64,000 bases of DNA from Cyclina sinensis (lineage: Eukaryota > Mollusca > Bivalvia > Venerida > Veneridae). Within the stretch, counting starts at the first letter, position 1, and the number at the start of each line of letters is the position of its first letter. A program made the position numbers and the translations under genes. This document shows, piece after piece, positions 1-9,961 of the stretch. The DNA lies in the NCBI GenBank assembly GCA_012932295.1, contig JAAONU010000014.1:41276770-41340769 (forward strand), given 5' to 3'. The notes below the pieces were generated by a model, which was given only the letters and a program-made list of their open reading frames with translations, did no database searches and was not told the origin of the DNA.

Positions 1-1400
1 CATGACCAACCAGCACATCAAGTTTGGTGAACCTAGGTCAAAGCATTCTCTAGTTATTGATCGGAAACCGTTTTTAGAGTCAAAGTCTCTGTGATCTTGA
101 CCTTTGACCTAATGACCACAAAATCAAAAGAGGTTTATCTACTGGTGATGACCAACCAGCATACAAAGTTTGGTGAACCTAGGTCAAAGCGTTCTCTAGT
201 TATTGATTGGAAACCGTTTTTAAGATGAAAGTCTCTGTGATCTTGACCTTTGACCTAATGACCTCAAAGTCAATAGGGGTCATCTACTGGTGATGACCAA
301 CCAGTATACCAAGTTTGGTGAACCTAGGTCAAAGCGTTCTCTAGTTATTGATCAGAAGCCGTTTTTAGGATGAAGGTCCCTGTGAGCTTGACCTTTGACC
401 TAATGACCACAAAATCAAAAGAGGGTCATCTACTGGTGATGACCAACCAGCATACCAATTTTGGTGAACCTAGGTCAAAGTGTTCTCTAGTTATTGATCG
501 GAAACCGTTTTAAGGATGAAAGTCTCTGTGATCTTGACCTTTGACCTAATGACCTCAAAGTCAATAGGGTTCATCTACTGGTGATGACCAACCAGCGTAG
601 CAAGTTTGGTGAACCTAGGTCAAAGCGTTCTCTAGTTATTGATCGGAAACCATGTTTAGGATGAAGGTCCCTGTGAGCTTGACCTTTGACCTAATGACCT
701 CAAAATCAATAGGGATCATCTACTGGTGATGACCAACCAGCATACCATGTTTGGTGAACCTAGGTCAAAGCGTTCTCTAGTTATTGATCTGAAACCGTTT
801 TTAGGATGAAGGTCCCTGTGAGCTTGACCTTTGACCTAATGACCTCAAAATCAACAGCGGTCATCTACTGGTGATGACCAATCAGCATACCAAGTTTGGT
901 GAACCTAGATCAAAGCGTTCTCTAGTTATTGATCGGAAACCGTTTTTAGGATGAAGGTCCCTGTGATCTTGACTTTTGACCTAATGACCTCAAAATCAAT
1001 AGGGGTCATCTACTGGTGATGACCAACCAGCATACCAAGTTTGGTGAACCTAGGTCAAAGTGTTCTCTAGTTATTGGTCGAAAACCGTTTCTACCTACAA
1101 GGTCAATGTGACTTTAACCTTTGACCTCTTGACCACAAAATCAATAGGGGTCATCTACTGGTGATGGACAATCATCCTACCAAGTTTGAAGTTCCTAGGC
1201 CTAAGCGTTCTTTAGTTATTGGTCGGAAACCGTTTCTACCTACAAGGTCAATGTGACCTTGACCTTTGACCCCTTGACTTCAAAATCAATAGGGGTCATC
1301 TACTGGTGATGGACAATCATCCTACCAAGTTTGAAGTTCCTAGGCCTAAGCATTCTTTAGTTATTGGTCGGAAACCATTTGGTCTACGGACCGACGGACC
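1..1400. repeat. ~145-bp tandem repeat array, about 9.5 units, with terminal tail
   Basis: The same sentence of DNA, beginning 'gatgaccaaccagcatacc' and running through 'ggtgaacctaggtcaaagcg', recurs every 145-146 bp (near 2, 148, 293, 438, 584, 729, 874, 1019). The last two units are more diverged and have 'ggacaatcatcctacc' instead. The array ends in a ggaccgac-rich stretch and the motif 'cccccacttctttgaagagg' near 1430-1450. Similar endings are familiar from bivalve repeats, which is recalled knowledge. Six units keep a perfect TGACCT-T-TGACCT direct repeat. The array starts before the window. No reading frame is supported. Confidence 0.95.
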
Positions 1401-1450
1401 GACCGACAGACAAATGCAAAGCAATATACCCCCACTTCTTTGAAGAGGGG

Positions 1451-2537
1451 GCATAATTAATGCTAAAACAAATATTGCCTTGTGTTCTTCAGCCTATAAA
1501 ACTGACATAATTTCTCAACTTTGAACTGGGTCAGAATATTGACCCTAGTCTTTCTCATTGAGATAGAAGGCCATTTCATAACCCTTATCAAAGGCATAAA
1601 TATCTAGGTCTTTGCACTCGTGAAATTTTTGAAAATGCTTTGTCCTTCAATCAATCCGGAGGGACCCATTTATCTTATATTGGGGTATTACTTGAAAACT
1701 TAATGAGCAGTGAATAATGCAGATCATGGCCAGACTGCATGCATGTGCTTGTTCATCATTTACTATATTTGAACATAATAAAGAGCTTGGTTTCCTCGTG
1801 CATGCACGGGGTAGTGTTTTTACACGCCTTTTGATAAATGTAAATAAACTTTCACTCTTTACTGTCATACCGTTTAAAGTACAACAAATGTATTTATTTT
1901 ATGCCTACCAATGAAATATAGGGAAATATCAGTGAGATAAAAGTGATAATCCACTGTTTTGAATCAGTGAAATTACCATTTTGATAATCCACTGTTTGTG
2001 CCGGAACTACTTTTCCCCACCACGTAAATACAAGAGAATCCGCTGTATTTCAGACAGTGACAGCGAGTGAAATGTATTTACCTTGTTAAATCCAGTTATA
2101 ATATTGAATTCCTGAGCCTAACTAGTTGTGAACAATGATGAAATTCGCCATAAATTATTTAAAATGTCTGATTTGTTTACATAACTCACATGGACAATAT
2201 CCAATATGGCCAACTTTCAATTCAATTGATTGAATATTACTCGGTATTAATCCGCTTTTATAATTAAAGTATGTTTGGCTAAAATTCAATAAATATTGAT
2301 AAACTGTGTAGAGAAAAAAAATGTTATTTGATGAAAGTGTATACAGTTTATTTCAGCAGAAGTAAAGTTATCATATGTATTGGAGATTGTCTGCACCTTT
2401 TCTTTGTGCGGAGTAACGGTTTGACCAAAGTACGCATTAACTGATTTGGGGCTCACCATGGGGAATTTATTGAAGGCCCTGAGTAAAAATGTCATAAAAT
2501 ACCCATTTTTGACGTGTTGGCATAAAATAAAAAGAAA
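1451..2537. other. Non-coding stretch, no feature recognised
   Basis: AT-rich unique-looking sequence. Short reading frames at 1647-1868 and 1717-1914 lie opposite one another and show no codon or protein character, so I treat them as chance. Confidence 0.5.
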
Positions 2538-2691
2538 ATTTGTTTGTTTTTTAGTGAAAGATGGGAATTTATTTCATCTCGTGAACACCATATGTTTATA
2601 TTTTCACTCGTGGCTGCGCCACTCGTGAAAATATCACATATGGTGTTCACTCGATGAAATAAATTCTCATCTTCCACAAAACCAAACAAAT
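2538..2691. repeat. Foldback (hairpin) element, ~154 bp
   Basis: Two arms of about 73-78 nt are inverted copies around a tiny loop near 2611. The left arm reads 'tttatttcatctcgtgaaca' then 'ccatatg', 'tattttcactcgtgg'. The right arm reads 'ccactcgtgaaaata', 'catatggtgttcactcgatg', 'aaataaattctcatctt'. The outer ends ('atttgtttg' and 'caaacaaat') also pair. This is the shape of a foldback MITE. I see no target-site duplication, so the superfamily is unknown. Confidence 0.8.
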
Positions 2692-3239
2692 ATCCTCTAT
2701 TTATTCTTGTTAGAACTATTAAGATATGTTGTAATATAGTAACTGTGTACAGACTGTCTTGCACGAGATTTTCGTGCATTCACTAAGCGTATCGGATTTC
2801 TATATAAAGTATCGACAGGTGTTTTCAAATCACTCGAGGTAAATTTTTTTGTTATCTTTAACAGGTGATGCTTTCAAAGTGAGAAGAGGCAGAGTCCATT
2901 TCATGATTTATGTTTGAATTTATTCATGTATTTTTCGATAAAATAAAAGCAATGCAATTAGCCAATCCTAATTATGTCTCCTTGTATATTATGCTTAAAA
3001 GCTTTTAAAGAGAATAAATAGAGCAAGCGAATTAGAAAATAATGGTACGTACAGAAATAAACGATAAAGTAGATGGTATAGTAGTTGGTATTTTGAAAAC
3101 TAAATAATAAAAAATAATTAAAGACCTTGGGTTTAGTGTTTCTTTGGGCACAATGAATAATATTCGTCATCAGAATGACTTACACGAAATATAAATCCAT
3201 CTCAGGCTCCCGTTACAAATTAAAAAAAAAATAGAAAGA
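2692..3239. other. Non-coding stretch, no feature recognised
   Basis: AT-rich sequence between the foldback element and the mariner relic. Small reading frames here (such as 2958-3170) look like chance. Confidence 0.4.
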
Positions 3240-4116
3240 AAAAAAACGTCCATCTGTGGCAACACCCAACGCCGTACGAAAGATCTCCATTATGATCAAC
3301 AATATCAATCCGCCAACGAAATGTGAGATGGCTTCTAAGTTGAATGTATCACTTGGAACCGTCAATCGTGATATTCGCCAGGTACTTCAAGCAAAACTCC
3401 GGTAGAGGTGCAGAGTCCATCAACTCAACACTGCCCAGATTACTAAACGAAGCCAATGGTCTTAGAAATTCTACCGGAAATTGTGGTGGCAAATGGACGA
3501 ACGTCGTACATCCGATGAAGCCATGTTCTATCTATGTGGCAGTTATGGCCGTCATCACGTTTCCTACGTTCGTACGGGGTATAACATCGACGACAAATTC
3601 AAATTTGTTAAACGTGATGTCTTTGTAGCAGGGTTCATGGCATGGGCTGGTATTTGTTATAATGCCAAAACAGAAATCAAAATAATTGACAAAGGTACTA
3701 CAAAAGTCAACTCGGACTACTATATTAATAATGTTCTGAAGCCATTCCTGGACAAAGATGTCCCCAGATTGTTTCCCTGTGATACACAGAAAAACATGCT
3801 GTTTCATAAGGGCAGTGCCTCCACAGGAGCTTGAAATTGTATTTTTAGTCATTCAAGAGTAGAAACTGTTAATCTAGCTTCTTTTTCTGTATATAAAAAC
3901 ACTATATACAGAGTAGAAGCCACAAATACATTTTGAATCTTGAAGGACTAAAAACTCAATTTCAAGCTCCTGTGGTGCCTCAAGCCACATTGCCAAAAAA
4001 AAAAAGATATACGAAAGTTAACTTTGTTACACCAGAGGAATGGATACCAAAGTCACCTAATGCATCTCCAATAGACAATGGAATCTGGGGTATTTTAAAA
4101 CGAAGGCTTTAGAAGA
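3240..4116 (+). pseudogene. Decayed mariner/Tc1-superfamily transposase relic
   Basis: Transposase pieces appear in order on the plus strand. A helix-turn-helix segment lies near 3270-3380 ('KCEMASKLNVSLGTVNRDIR'). A core near 3493-3830 includes 'MDERRTSDEAMFY' (first catalytic Asp) and 'SDYYINNVLKPFLDKDVPRL'. The last catalytic region is near 4040-4116 ('PKSPNASPIDNGIWGILKR'). Known DDE/D transposases of this superfamily carry Asp in the segment that here reads FHKGSAS, so the second catalytic residue is Gly. The frame shifts after the HTH part and again in the A-run near 3997, and the gene is interrupted by an unrelated MITE at 3821-3975. The final residue looks like Asp rather than Glu, suggesting a mariner/maT-like (DDxD) lineage rather than Tc1. 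No terminal inverted repeats were identified, so the ends are approximate. The element is certainly inactive. Confidence 0.85.
3821..3975. mobile_element. 155-bp MITE inserted in the mariner relic, 5-bp TSD
   Basis: The element begins 'ccacaggagcttgaaattg' and ends with the inverse 'caatttcaagctcctgtgg' apart from inner mismatches. The terminal inverted repeats extend about 37 bp with three mismatches, and weaker pairing continues inward. It is flanked on both sides by 'tgcct' (3816-3820 and 3976-3980), a perfect 5-bp target-site duplication. Taking the insertion out mentally, the transposase reading frame of the host relic continues across the joint (SASSHIA), which confirms the boundaries. 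It has no coding capacity. The superfamily is not assigned. Confidence 0.93.
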
Positions 4117-4693
4117 GAAACATTAACACACTGTCATGGTTCACCTACTGAACATTTATTGCAATGATACATCTCTACCACTTATAGCACGCTGGTGTTT
4201 ATTTTCTTCAAATATAGGTTGAACACCTCTCGTACTAGCACCGAAAGGAGGAATGCGTAAGTCACTGTACACAGACTCTCACCCCTGGTGGGATCGGGAG
4301 TCCAGCTCTTAACAATTTGGTCAAGTACCGTTTTAAACTTCTGAGTAACGGGGATTACGTAAAAAAAGACATACTACATTAAGGGAAAAGGGCCATTTCA
4401 GGTGTTACTTACTGTATTACAAAAGTCATCTGGATATAAGCATTTTGAAAGAGAAAATAATATAACTTACACAGTACACTTTCCCTTAGTAGTTACCTTG
4501 ATTTAGCAAATACTTCTTGCAAATGTTGCTGAATTTACTTCACATAAACGGGGTTAACTGTATATTACGTTAATAGTAAGTCCCAGATATAAAGTACCTT
4601 TTCAAATTGCAGCTGCTTTGATTTAAACACCTATGGCTGTTTTTTAAAACAAATTTGGAGATTTTTGAAGAAAGGTTGTGTGAAAAATTAACC
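4117..4693. other. Non-coding stretch between mariner relic and LINE
   Basis: No reading frame or repeat recognised. The 3' inverted repeat of the mariner relic may lie here but was not identified. Confidence 0.35.
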
Positions 4694-4855
4694 ATTAAAA
4701 AACAATAAAGTTCAAAGTTCAAATTTTATTGGCATATATCAGCAAATTTCTTGCCTTTGGCCATTTACAAATGTTCTGAATATGGCAAAGACACACACAG
4801 TATACAAATATTGAATGTTATAAAACATAATTACAAAATTCACAATACTGCTTAT

Positions 4856-6696
4856 TTAAGAAACAGTAATAATTGACAGGGTATTATTTCGACAGATCAT
4901 TGCTTTTTCAATAAATTTACTAACACGTATGAGATATTTCTTATTTGTATTCGACATTATAGAAACAAATTTATTCAATGACGGCCAAGAAATGTTACCT
5001 AAATACTTACGTCTCAGATCTCTGTACAAGTCACAACACAATAAAAAGTGATATTCTGATTCAGTTACATTTTGAGAACATAATTTGCAAATTCTATAAT
5101 TTCTATCTACATTATTATATCTGCCTAACTCAATTTCAAGTTTATGAGAGGAAAGTCTAATAGAGGTAAAATGCTTACGCAATTTGTCATTTGGAATTTT
5201 TTCAAGATATTGTTCAAAACAAAACGATGTCTTAAATTTACAATAATGATCTAATTTTGGCATTGTATTTATGGACGCAAACCATTCCTGAATATACTGG
5301 TCGTGTAATCTGTTAACAAATAAAGGTAAATAATTAGAGTTACTATCAATATCGATTCTAATATCAGTGAAGCCCAGATGATCAATAATTGAATGTATAC
5401 GACTTGCCCACGTAGACACATTTACATTGTTATTAAGTTCACAGTACATGTTATATAATGGTGAATCTGGATTTTTCATGATTTTTAACCAGAATTTAAG
5501 TGATCGTTGTTTACAAATAACAGAAAGAGGGAATCTCCCAAGTTCACCGTATACAGCAGCATTCGGTGTTTGAGCTTTAACACCTAATATATATTTACAA
5601 AACCTAATATGTAGTTTATCAATAAATGTTATGTTATACACACCCCACACCTCAGAGCCATATAGAAGAATAGGTACAACCATGGTATCAAACAACTTAA
5701 GTTTTGTTCTAACATCTAAATGTTCTTTGTCAAATACAGTCAAAAGATTAAAATAAGCTCTTAATGCTTGATCATGTAGCGCCTTGACAGCATTAGTAAA
5801 GTTACCAGTGTTTGTAAATGTTACACCAAGATAGGTAAAACTATTGATAATTTCTAACATTTCACCATTTATATAAAAGTTCAAATTACAATTCTGTTTA
5901 CGTTTTTCAAATATACATACTTTCGTTTTACTAACATTAATATTTAGACCCCATTTTATAGAATATTGATATAAGCAGTCAATTTGCGATTGAAGACTTT
6001 TTGGATCTGTAGTAAACAGTACAATATCGTCAGCAAATAGAATCAAAAACATGGATAGCAAGTCTAAGTCCTTATCAGTCAAAAGATTATAATCAACACT
6101 GTCAACAATATCATTCACGAATAAAATGAAGAGTAGAGGTGAGAGTGGCTCCCCTTGTTTCAGCCCTATAGCTACATCGAAAAAGTCGGAAAGGGGCATA
6201 CTGTTTGAGACTTTAACACAAGATTGCACTTTATTATAGATACATTTAATCATATTAACCATTTTACTGCTAATACCTAATTGTAATAACTTATACCACA
6301 ATGCATCCCGGTTCACTGTATCAAATGCCCTCTGGTAATCAATAAAGGTACAATATAGTTTGGACTTATTAGCTAAAACCTTTTGGATAGTTGCATGTAA
6401 TAAAAATATTGCATCTGTTGTAGAACGATTATCTCTAAAACCATACTGAGAGTCATTCAATATATTTTCTGATTCGCACCATTTATTAATACGATCACGT
6501 AGAAGCAGAGAAAATATTTTACCTATAACATTTACTAGAGTAATACCTCTATAATTAGACGGGTCGCTTTTATCCCCTTTTTTGAAAATAGGCACGATAA
6601 CACCTTTTGTCCAAGCCTCAGGGTATACTCCATTATCAAATATATGATTAAAAAACGAGCAGAGGTATGGAGATATAAATGTACGAGCATCGATAA
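4856..6696 (-). pseudogene. LINE reverse transcriptase region
   Basis: A long open stretch of about 610 residues with the usual order of non-LTR reverse-transcriptase blocks. These are 'GVIVPIFKKGDKSDPSNYRG', 'QYGFRDNRSTTDAIF', 'TFIDYQRAFDTVNRDAL' (first catalytic Asp), 'GLKQGEPLSPLLFILFVNDI' and 'FADDIVLFTTD' (the catalytic Asp pair), then 'TYLGVTFTNTGNF' in the thumb. A C-terminal zinc-like cluster follows ('CKLCSQNVTESEYHFLLCC'). All key Asp residues are present. It is separated from the endonuclease by the one-base frame change, so the copy cannot make a full protein unless that indel is a sequencing error. Confidence 0.93.
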
Positions 6697-8202
6697 AAAA
6701 AATCAGCGACATTATTTTGAAAATCACAACTTTTATAACGATTTAATTTCGAAATTGTACGCTGTACCTCTTCCACGCTAATCCGACAATCTAATTGTTC
6801 AATCTTAATTTGATCAGAATACGCATATTCATTATTTGTTACGTCTGACTGGTTTTCTGTATCGTTAAAAACATTAGAAAAATGATTCAAGAAACTCTGT
6901 AGATCTACTTCGTTGTTAAAACTACTAGATTTTTTAAATTTATTTAAATATTTCCAGAATTTGCGTGGAGACTTTTTACTTAATTGAGACAAGTTCTTTT
7001 TCTCCTTAATTTGGAATTTCCATTTAGCATTTCTTTTTGTTTTTACAAAAGCTTTTCGTTTCATTAGAAAATTTAGTTTATTTTCCTCAGATTTGCACGA
7101 TAAAAATTTTCGTTTTGCATCCAAAAATACACCTTTACTTTTTCGACAGTCGTCATCGAACCATGGTACTTTCTTCTTATTATTCGTTTTTTTGGTAAAA
7201 GTTTTACCGCAACATTTAAAAGACATGTCGTAAACAAGATTTGAAAATGAGTCAATACATTGATTAATATCATAATCACCTGTTGATAAGCGAGCACTTA
7301 TGTCATCAAAAAGGTTTTTGTTAAAACTTAGCATCTCAAGAAGAGTATTAGTTTTTGAAGTATCCCATATTATTTTTTCAAAATTTTGATATTTTTCTGG
7401 ATTTGGGTTAAGAGTGCATTTTAATGTGAAAGCAATAGGGCAGTGATCCGAAAACTCGGATAAATCAAGAACACTCATGCTAAGTATAGTGTTAAAACTA
7501 TCAATTCCCGTGATTAAATAATCCACCGTACTTTGTACTGTTTTATTTCTGTGAATCCCGTGATACGTACAATTCCCGGGCTCTAATCTACCATTAACAA
7601 TAACAAGTTCATTTTCCTTACAAAGGGTTAGCAACTTTGAGCCGAAGTTATTAGAACCTTTATCACAATTTTTTCGTGCAGGTAAACTAGAGGCGTAATT
7701 CACGTGCTCTGGCAAATCAACATAACGGTCAAGATTAATATCCGTCACGTAATCTAACGAGTCGCTTGTGCGTGAGTTCAAGTCGCCTAATAAATAAACG
7801 TGCCCCAATTCATTGTATATTCTTATATCATTATTTAGAGATTCAAAAAAGTCAAACTCATACATTGGTGATCGAACATTCCGATATACTGCAGAATCCT
7901 CAGGAGGAATATATCATAAACATATAAACATATCATTTTCTGATGTACCATCTTTATGTTTAAGTTTAAACCAAATAATACCATTTTCATCTGTTTTTAA
8001 TAATTCAATACGTTTACTAAAATACTCTTTAAAATAGACTATTACACCACCGCTATTTCGTTTTGAGTTCTGATTGTATTTAGGTCTTGGGCAATTATAA
8101 TGATCATAACCTTTTAAATGTATATCTGTTATTTTTGAATTCCATGTTTCAGTAAGTAAGATAATGTCATAATCTGAAACAAAATTAATAAAATCACAAC
8201 AA
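6697..8202 (-). pseudogene. LINE endonuclease region (broken by stop and frameshift)
   Basis: This codes for the N-terminal part of the LINE polyprotein. Endonuclease motifs run in order: LLTETW near 8170, 'VYLLGDLNSRTSD' (the GD-N motif) near 7780, and SDHCPIAF (the SDH active-site motif) near 7440. An in-frame TGA at 7914-7916 interrupts an otherwise continuous frame: the reading on both sides is in the same phase and rejoins at 'YIPPEDSAVYRNVRSP'. The frame then breaks at an A8 run near 6694-6701 on the plus strand. One base fewer there would carry the frame into the reverse transcriptase. In an active element this enzyme nicks the target DNA. The first endonuclease motif is missing through 5' truncation. 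Confidence 0.88.
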
Positions 8203-8216
8203 ATTAAAAACAATAA

Positions 8217-9961
8217 TAATAAGGTAATTGTTACAAGGTTTAAAACTACATCAACTGTATAAACTGGTCAGTGTGAGGTCTTGAACGTTTAGCAAGAAAA
8301 AGGATACATGTTTTCAGTATCTTAGACTGCGACTTTACGAAAGAAAGCAGGTGCCTTAAGGAAAATAAAAAAACACCACCTTACACAACAACACATTCTT
8401 TTTAATGAGGTTACAAACGAGCAAATTAATAGACTGTGCAAATGATTGCTATGTACATTAATTCAAACGTCAAACAAATAATTAAGTGGAACAGGTTGTT
8501 GCAAAAATGCAGTCAACATTGTTCAAAACTCCCATGGACTGTACATGTATCTTCCTAGAATATATGTAAAGTTCATTTGGCAGTCTTGCTCGTCTACAAC
8601 GAAAAACAATACTCATTTAAAAGTATAGAGATTTTGAGGCTATCGAGACAGCTACCATCGTCGGAAACCCACGTTCGATCTATTCCGTTTCACTCTATTT
8701 ATCTACCGTGGGACAATTGGCTGGTAAAATTTCGTACTTATTGGAGAGGTCATCAGACCTCTCCACAGTGTTGGCTTTAACTGCTGGCGGCATCCATTTT
8801 TGCGTATCAAATTTTAGTTAATGATCTCATATTAAGCCTAAAATCATGAAAACCAGTCTACAAAGATAGTTATGCGCATGCTCCGAATCAAAATACGAAT
8901 TCATTTAAACGAAACCAAAATTTAACATCGGGTCAAAACGGCCCATGGTTAAAACGGCTCATAGTTAAAACGGCCCATTATTAAAACGGCCCATTATGAA
9001 CAGAACGTACAGAATAATTTTGTATTCCCTTAACTAAACACACAAAAATACAATTATAGGGATGCATTTCTTTTTATGCATGCTACTTTTTAAAAACTAC
9101 AAATTCTAAAATGCATTTTTTTTTCTCAGAGACTCATCAGCCTGTTGAAAAAATTATTAATATTTAGCCAAGGTCATGAAAAAATGGTAAATATTTTTTA
9201 CGAATTTCAAAGCATTTTTGATAAGTCCATTTCATCGATTTGGATCAAATTTACGCCCTCTTAATATTTAGTCCAGCTTAACAGATACTATCGCTGATTA
9301 TTTTGTAAAACATTTGGACTAAGAAAGGTGTAATAAAAGCTTGAAAGGGAAAACAAAACTTAATTCGCCTAAAAAAGCAGCAGCTTAACATGGGAGTTCT
9401 GGCTTCAACAACTACATGCATTGTTGTAAAAGAGGGGGGAGTAAAGCCTTAGGGGCTTATAAGAAGATCCCCAAGATTCTACAAGGTATGAAATACATGA
9501 GGTTTATTAATTTGTTTCATTTATTTAGATAATAGATACGCCACTATAAAAACATTTGAAATAACTAAGTTATAGTCAGTTTTTGCCTAATAAGCTATAA
9601 CTATTAATAGTAGTTAGGTTACTAGTTTTTATAATTATTTAAGTCACAGAACGTTTAAAAAATTCAAAATGATCTTGGAAACAAGTAGATTCATTCTTTC
9701 AGTGACGACAGCTGCTGACCTCTCTTTGGCTTACTTTTTAAAGGAAGCCAACTTGTTCATTACCTACTTTCATTGGTTTCCGTAAGATTTCCCTAGATTT
9801 ACATAATGTAGTTGTCCGGAATATGTATCGGGCGTCACCGACGATGGACAGCTACGCCTCTTCCTCAGAACTTAAGACGCATTTCCAGGTGCAGACGTCA
9901 AAGTTTCGATGATGTTTGAAGAAAATTGGGTGACAAGTGATATTTAAAAAACATCAATGGC
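8217..9961. other. Non-coding interval between LINE and USP gene
   Basis: No gene recognised. It holds a 16-bp minisatellite (8931-8994) and otherwise AT-rich sequence. The last few hundred bases should include the 3' UTR of the USP gene; on the minus strand the nearest AATAAA motifs are about 450 bases after its stop codon. Confidence 0.5.
8931..8994. repeat. 16-bp minisatellite, four units
   Basis: Four consecutive 16-bp units of the form 'ggttaaaacggcccat' with one to three differences each. Confidence 0.9.

Larger units (their letters stand above)
4709..8202 (-). mobile_element. 5'-truncated APE-type LINE (non-LTR retrotransposon) with TSD
   Basis: On the minus strand an apurinic-type endonuclease region is followed by reverse transcriptase and a C-terminal Cys/His cluster. 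A 3' UTR ends in an AATAAA (complement of 4725-4730) and a short 'tttgaac' repeat tail. The insertion is flanked by 'attaaaaaacaataa' at 4694-4708 and 'attaaaaacaataa' at 8203-8216, a 14-15 bp target-site duplication differing by one A. The 5' end begins inside the endonuclease, just before the 'ILLTETW' motif, so this is a typical 5'-truncated copy. It resembles Jockey/CR1/I-type LINEs in layout. I do not assign the clade. Confidence 0.92.
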
